Positions 59,551 to 64,000 of a stretch of 64,000 bases of DNA are shown piece by piece. The notes beneath the pieces are model-generated. The model ran no database searches. It saw nothing but the letters and a program-made list of their open reading frames with translations, and was not told the origin of the DNA. The translations under genes were made by a program, and so were the position numbers. The stretch covers positions 1-64,000 of the forward strand of contig DASUGI010000107.1 in NCBI GenBank assembly GCA_036274115.1, in the 5' to 3' direction. Numbering within the stretch: position 1 is the first letter of the stretch; each line of letters starts with the position of its first letter. The stretch is from JADLHS01 sp036274115 (lineage in GTDB: Bacteria > Verrucomicrobiota > Verrucomicrobiia > Limisphaerales > JADLHS01).

Positions 59551-59701
59551 CATTTTCGCAGGTAAAAGACAGTTCCCAGTCAGCCCAGCTCCCGGGAATT
59601 GTGCTCGTCCGTCTCCTCCCGCCAGGCGCCAGCAGAGAATCAAGCGTTCCGCTATTTGCCCGTGGGAAATGCGTTGGTAAGGTTACTCGGCAAAGTGCTG
59701 T

Positions 59702-60034
59702 ATGAAACAAACGTTGCTGAAATCCTTCGGTGTTGTCATCAAAAGGCGACGTGAGTTTCTCGCCTTAAGCCAACAGCAACTCGCTGCCCGTTCCAGTTTG
59801 CATCGGACGTACATTTCGGATGTCGAGCGGGGTGCCCGAAACGTCAGTTTTGATAGCATTTACAGTCTTTCGAAGGGACTTGGCGTTTTACCCTCGTTGC
59901 TCTTTGCCGAAGCCGAACTCAATGCCTACAAGTCCGCCGGAGAGCAAGTCCCAGGCGCGACCGAAAAGGCCCGGACCGCCGCCGACCTGACCCTCGCGAA
60001 AGGGCACGAATTGACCGTCAAAGTGGGATCCTGA
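59702..60034 (+). CDS. XRE-family transcriptional regulator
   Basis: Small DNA-binding protein of 110 residues with an HTH_3 domain at residues 6-65: LKSFGVVIKRRREFLALSQQQLAARSSLHRTYISDVERGARNVSF. The second helix SQQQLAARS and the recognition helix HRTYISDVERG are clear. The remaining 45 residues are polar and have no sensor domain. It resembles regulators of restriction-modification or phage immunity systems, but no such genes lie next to it. Its targets are unknown; it lies between tRNA-Leu and the sensor kinase gene. Confidence 0.85.
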   Translation: MKQTLLKSFGVVIKRRREFLALSQQQLAARSSLHRTYISDVERGARNVSFDSIYSLSKGLGVLPSLLFAEAELNAYKSAGEQVPGATEKARTAADLTLAKGHELTVKVGS

Positions 60035-60143
60035 CGGATATCCAGTTTGTGGCATTTTGATTCAAGGTTTGTTCCCGCGATGGTCCCGGCAGCCATGATT
60101 CATTGGTCTTTACTTGGTCTCTGCAACTTCCAACCATTTGCTC

Positions 60144-63107
60144 ATGCGGAAAACTGCACGAGCGCTTTTCACCGTCTGGCTGTGGCTTTGCGGATTGGAA
60201 ATCGCTTCATCCGCAGACACCCCTGCATACATCGTGGATTCGGCCCCGGCCGGGCTGCCGCAAAGCTCCGTGATTTCAATCGCGCAAACACGCGATGGCT
60301 ATCTTTGGCTGGGCACACGGGATGGATTGGCGCGCTTTGATGGCAATCGCTTTGAGGTATTTACGGAATGGAACACGCCTGGACTGAAGAGCAGCACCAT
60401 CGTGCGTCTGTTTGCCGATAGCCGAGGGGGATTGTGGGTGGGCACTCCTGCGGGGGCCAATTACATCAAGGATGGTCACATAACGGATGTGGACCTCGGC
60501 AGCGGTGCGATGCAGTTGGCATCCGAGTGCGAGGATATCACGGGCGCAGTCTGGCTTTACACGGTGGATAATCGGTTGGCCCGGTGTCGCGATGGGAAGG
60601 TGGAAAATGTCTGGCCGGTCGGGGCACGATTCAGCAATTGTCGTGTCGTCATCACCGAGACGAATGGCCAGATGTGGATGGGAACGGACACGGAATTAAT
60701 CAGTGTCGCGTCGGATTTGGCGGCATCGCCATTCGAGTTATTGGTGCGAACGAATGCGCGGCCGGTACGACTGGACTATCTGGTGCCCAGCAGATCCGGC
60801 GGCTTCTGGCAACTTGCGGACCGACGGGTCTCAAAGGTGCATACGAATCAGGTGGCAAAGGATTTCGGACCTTATCCCTGGGGCACGGCGCGCATCATGG
60901 CAGCCATCGAGGCCCGGGACGGCCATTTGATTGTGGGAACGCAAGACAAAGGCGTATTCCGTTTCACTGCTGAAGGAATCAGTCATCGCGTGCCGGGGCT
61001 GACACGGGACACCGCCTTGTCGTTGTGCGAGGATCGGGAGGGAAACCTCTGGGTGGGAACGGATGGGGGCGGGTTGAATCGAGTAAAACGCAATCCGTTC
61101 AATTTGGTCGAGGCCGGAAGAGACTGGGTAGTGCAATCAGTCTCGGCCGACACAAACGGCGGAATCTGGTTGGGCTTTTTTGGAAGCGGCGCCAGCTACT
61201 GGAAGGATGGTAAGGTTCGCGACTTTGGGCCCAGCGAAGGATTGACCGCTGTCGACCTGAGATCCAAACCAAATTTCTCTTCAGTGCTGGTGGACAAGCA
61301 GCAGAGAGTTTGGGTGGGCACGAGAGACGCAGGGTTATTCGAATTCATCAACGGACGGTTTCAATTCGTTTCCTTGCTTTTTGGCCACAACATTTCCGCA
61401 CTCTACGAGGATCGTTCCGGCAAGGTATGGGCTGGCACAGGCTTTGGACTGGCGCAATGGGATGGCAGTACATGGCAAGGGTTCACAAATGGTCTGGTCG
61501 GTAAGCAGATTACAGCGATCGTGGACGACGCGAACGGGAACGTATGGATCGGCACGGCGCGGGAAGGTCTTTATCGTTGGGCCAATGGCGAGCTTGCTGC
61601 CGTCCATCAAACCAATGGATTGCCGTGCGAGAACATTACGTCACTTTGTGCCGATGCCGACGGGGTGCTCTGGGTGGGAACGGGAAATGGTTTGGGCCGG
61701 TTGCAGGGAGGCCGATGGACTCGGTTTGGCGCGGCAAACGGGCTGGCGACCGACAATATCAATTATCTCATCGACGATGAGCTGGGCAATTTATGGGTCG
61801 GTTCAAACGTTGGTCTCATGCGAGTGGCCAAGAAGTCGCTGGCAGATTTTGATTCCAAAAAATCTTCGATCATTTCCTGCCGGGTTTATGGATTCGGGGA
61901 CGGTCTCCCCACCAGCGAATGCTCGCGCGGCTCACAGCCAGCAGCATGTCGCACCAGGGATGGGCGACTGTGGTTTCCCACCATCCGCGGATTGGTCACG
62001 ATCAATCCGTCAGAATTGACGCCCAATACCAATCCACCCCCCGTAGCAGTTGAGTCGATATTGCTGGACGACGTGAAACTGAACACGAATACGTTGGCGA
62101 CCTCGGGAATCAGCGAGTTGACTTTGCCAGCGGGCGCAGGCCGGTTGGAAATCATCTATACGAGTTTGAATCTTGCCGCGCCCGAGGGAGCCCGTTACCG
62201 CTACTGGATGGAAGGACTCGACAAGAGTTGGAGTTCGCCAACCAGCGTGCGGCAAGTGACCTACCGATTGCCCCCGGGCGATTATCAGTTCCACGTCACG
62301 GCGTGTAATGAGGATGGTATCTGGAATGAGCAAGGCGTTTCATTCGGAGTGACGGTACTCCCGCCTTTCTGGCAGAAGTGGTGGTTTATTACGGCAGTTG
62401 CCGCCGGGATCCTGGCCACCGTTGCCAGCGTGGTTTATTTCGTTTCAACCCAGCGACTGCAACGACAGTTGGCGTTGATGCGACAACAGGAGGCGTTGGA
62501 AAAGGAGCGCGCTCGCATCGCCCGCGATTTGCATGATCAACTGGGCGCAAACCTGACGCAGGTGGCTTTGCTCGGTGAAATGGCCGAGGAAGACAAGAAT
62601 CAGCCCGCCGAAATTGAATCCCATGCCAAACAGATCTCCCAGACAGCTCGGGATACATCGCGAGCACTCGATGAAATCGTCTGGGCCGCCAACCCGCAGA
62701 ACGATACGTTGGAAGGGCTGGTCAATTACGCCTGCAAATATGCGCAGGACTACCTGGCTTTGGCGGGATTGCGTTATCGATTGGAAGTTCCCCCGCAGTT
62801 GCCCGCAACGGTCATCCCGCCTGATCTACGACACAATATCTTTCTCGCCTTCAAGGAGTCGGTAAACAATGTGGTGAAGCACGCCCGTGCCAACGAAGTG
62901 AAGATTCGGCTCCGTCTCAATGGAGACAAGTTCACCATGGAAGTCGAAGACGACGGACGCGGGCCCGGTGAAGCCGCGACGAAGAAGGGCAGAAATGGAT
63001 TGCGCAACATGCGCAAGCGGATGGAAGATGTCGGCGGTGAGTTTATCCTGGAGCCGGGTGAGCCGCGTGGCACTCGAGTGCGGCTCACGGCACCGCTGAA
63101 GCGATAA
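60144..63107 (+). CDS. hybrid-free sensor histidine kinase with two-propeller periplasmic sensor
   Basis: Membrane kinase of 987 residues. A signal-like helix (ALFTVWLWLCGLEIASSA) is followed by a periplasmic region of about 600 residues composed of Reg_prop blades (QTRDGYLWLGTRDGLARFDG, DREGNLWVGTDGGGLNRV, DANGNVWIGTAREGLYRW). A Y_Y_Y domain (ARYRYWMEGLDKSW) and one membrane helix (WFITAVAAGILATVASVVYFVST) follow. The kinase part has the HisKA_3 motif RIARDLHDQLGANLTQ and HATPase motifs FKESVNNVVKHARANEVKIRL and GRNGLRNMRKRM. This build matches the AraC-less relatives of Bacteroides hybrid polysaccharide sensors. It phosphorylates the regulator encoded 6 bases downstream. The start ATG at 60144 is preferred over an upstream TTG. 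Confidence 0.92.
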   Translation: MRKTARALFTVWLWLCGLEIASSADTPAYIVDSAPAGLPQSSVISIAQTRDGYLWLGTRDGLARFDGNRFEVFTEWNTPGLKSSTIVRLFADSRGGLWVGTPAGANYIKDGHITDVDLGSGAMQLASECEDITGAVWLYTVDNRLARCRDGKVENVWPVGARFSNCRVVITETNGQMWMGTDTELISVASDLAASPFELLVRTNARPVRLDYLVPSRSGGFWQLADRRVSKVHTNQVAKDFGPYPWGTARIMAAIEARDGHLIVGTQDKGVFRFTAEGISHRVPGLTRDTALSLCEDREGNLWVGTDGGGLNRVKRNPFNLVEAGRDWVVQSVSADTNGGIWLGFFGSGASYWKDGKVRDFGPSEGLTAVDLRSKPNFSSVLVDKQQRVWVGTRDAGLFEFINGRFQFVSLLFGHNISALYEDRSGKVWAGTGFGLAQWDGSTWQGFTNGLVGKQITAIVDDANGNVWIGTAREGLYRWANGELAAVHQTNGLPCENITSLCADADGVLWVGTGNGLGRLQGGRWTRFGAANGLATDNINYLIDDELGNLWVGSNVGLMRVAKKSLADFDSKKSSIISCRVYGFGDGLPTSECSRGSQPAACRTRDGRLWFPTIRGLVTINPSELTPNTNPPPVAVESILLDDVKLNTNTLATSGISELTLPAGAGRLEIIYTSLNLAAPEGARYRYWMEGLDKSWSSPTSVRQVTYRLPPGDYQFHVTACNEDGIWNEQGVSFGVTVLPPFWQKWWFITAVAAGILATVASVVYFVSTQRLQRQLALMRQQEALEKERARIARDLHDQLGANLTQVALLGEMAEEDKNQPAEIESHAKQISQTARDTSRALDEIVWAANPQNDTLEGLVNYACKYAQDYLALAGLRYRLEVPPQLPATVIPPDLRHNIFLAFKESVNNVVKHARANEVKIRLRLNGDKFTMEVEDDGRGPGEAATKKGRNGLRNMRKRMEDVGGEFILEPGEPRGTRVRLTAPLKR

Positions 63108-63113
63108 TCATTC

Positions 63114-63758
63114 ATGCCAATCACGGTTTCGATAGTTGAAGATAGCGAGCAACTGCGCGGGACGCTGGCTCGGATGATCGGTCGGGCCGAAGGCTTTCAA
63201 TGCCTCGGTGATTACGGCACCGCGGAAGAAGCTCTCGATGCGATTCCAAAGAATCCGCCCAACGTCGTATTGATGGATATCAACCTCCCCGGCATGAACG
63301 GCGTCGAATGTGTCCGCAAGTTGAAGCAGCTGACACCGGGAACTCAGGTGGTCATGCTGACCGCTTACGAGGATACGGAGAATATTTTTAATTCCCTCGC
63401 GGCCGGCGCGTCTGGCTATTTGCTGAAACGCTCCAAGAGTGCGGAGATTCTTGAAGCGATTCGCGACGTGCAGAATGGCGGCTCGCCGATGACCACCCAC
63501 ATCGCCCGCAAGGTGGTCCAATCATTTCAATCCTCAGGTGCTGCGACGGTTCCGGCGGCAAGCGTTGAGCCTTCCGAAGAGTTGTCCCCTCGTGAGCAGG
63601 AAGTTCTGGATCTGTTGAGCCAGGGGTTCATGTATAAAGAGATCTCTGACAAGCTCGGGATCAGCTTTGAAACTGTCCGCACCTACATCCGACGCATCTA
63701 TGAAAAGCTCCATGTGCGAACGAGAACTGAGGCGGTGGCGAAAGCTTTGAGGCGTTGA
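63114..63758 (+). CDS. NarL/FixJ-type response regulator
   Basis: Response regulator of 214 residues: receiver domain (VSIVEDSEQLRG, phospho-acceptor Asp-55 in VVLMDINLPGMNG, the Lys of GYLLKRSK) and a C-terminal LuxR-type HTH (LSPREQEVLDLLSQGFMYKEISDKLGISFETVRTYIRRIYEKLHV). It acts as a transcription factor, phosphorylated by the kinase encoded 6 bases upstream. Targets cannot be read, but the beta-propeller sensor suggests polysaccharide or oligosaccharide signals. The pair forms a two-gene operon. Confidence 0.94.
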   Translation: MPITVSIVEDSEQLRGTLARMIGRAEGFQCLGDYGTAEEALDAIPKNPPNVVLMDINLPGMNGVECVRKLKQLTPGTQVVMLTAYEDTENIFNSLAAGASGYLLKRSKSAEILEAIRDVQNGGSPMTTHIARKVVQSFQSSGAATVPAASVEPSEELSPREQEVLDLLSQGFMYKEISDKLGISFETVRTYIRRIYEKLHVRTRTEAVAKALRR

Positions 63759-63974
63759 TTAAAATACAACGTCTTGATATTAAGTAGTTAAGGGATATCA
63801 GTCACTGTCCCCCGTAATGGGGACTATTCTCTCCGCAAACCTGTTGTATGATGCGAGCGTTGTTGGACGCAAAATGCAGGTTACCGTGTGTGAAGTAAGG
63901 CGTAGAGCTGCGGCGCCGCGGAAAACAACGGGAGATTTAAGCGACTTTAAATAGTGCATTTGTTCTCAGGCAGA
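63759..63974. other. intergenic region at right edge
   Basis: No gene is seen in this stretch. It contains short palindromic stretches around CCCCGTAATGGGG (63811-63823) and A+T-rich parts, and ends in a terminator-like hairpin. It probably holds the control region of a gene outside the window. Confidence 0.35.
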
Positions 63975-63999
63975 GGGTCGGACGCAAGTCCGGCCCTTT
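63975..63999 (+). terminator. terminator-like hairpin at the window end
   Basis: Stem 63975-63983 pairs with 63988-63996 (one G-T pair) around a GCAA tetraloop, followed by T residues that run off the window. It may be a terminator for a transcript starting after 63758 or a structured leader of the next gene. Confidence 0.4.
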
Positions 64000-64000
64000 C

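Noticed and set aside
59702..60034. restriction-modification controller (C protein)
   Set aside because: The HTH type would fit, but no methylase or endonuclease gene is adjacent.

Overview
This window reads as chromosomal DNA of a free-living Verrucomicrobiota bacterium, most likely of the Pedosphaera/Limisphaera lineage (former subdivision 3). That placement is an inference from gene content. The pointers are an H-X9-DG prepilin, very large exported beta-helix, PKD, Calx-beta and DUF11 proteins, an Rhs/YD-repeat protein, an ECF sigma operon with membrane proteins, menaquinone synthesis by the futalosine route (MqnC), and a moderately high G+C content. There is no phage, transposase, integrase or CRISPR array.

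Layout. 1-6106: surface genes on the minus strand, namely a frame-broken Rhs protein, an outer-membrane barrel and a DUF11 protein. 6179-11242, minus: a double-SIS MurQ/GKRP-like protein, ThpR, an aldo/keto reductase and a GT-C-like membrane protein. 11316-16698, plus: a tight four-gene operon (HAD-UbiA fusion, GMC oxidoreductase, two SDR epimerases). 16771-21708: an exported triplicated beta-helix protein. 21779-24094: RNase PH, histidine phosphatase, PrmA. 24819-30235: APC permease, TatD, two lipoproteins, YyaL-type thioredoxin protein. 30248-34173, minus: ECF sigma, probable anti-sigma and two membrane proteins. 34443-38554: prepilin-like and Calx-beta proteins. 38628-42964, minus: a paralogue of the ECF-operon membrane protein, a Nif3-like protein and a YiiX-like hydrolase. 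43064-50528: SpeA, a membrane protein, a HEAT protein, MqnC and an ABC exporter whose permease is cut by an in-frame stop. 50667-59400: a purine module (single-chain xanthine dehydrogenase, XdhC, NCS2 permease) with an MreC-like protein and an M20 peptidase between them. 59466-63758: tRNA-Leu(GAG), an XRE regulator and a two-component system.

The most striking feature is a set of short repeats that lie between genes and also sit in frame inside conserved housekeeping genes. One class is heptanucleotide tandem repeats (45025-45119, and inside mqnC, xdh, xdhC, a GMC oxidoreductase and tatD). A second is palindromic REP/MITE-like hairpins (40511-40585, 57722-57921, and inside the SIS gene and xdh). 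The host proteins appear to carry them as extra peptide segments, much like rickettsial palindromic elements or cyanobacterial STRRs.

The most interesting gene cluster is 11316-16698. A DPPR-synthase-like UbiA fused to a HAD phosphatase, a GMC flavoprotein, two SDRs and a divergent GT-C-like protein could together make and use a polyprenyl-phosphate pentose without a DprE1 homologue. This is a hypothesis.
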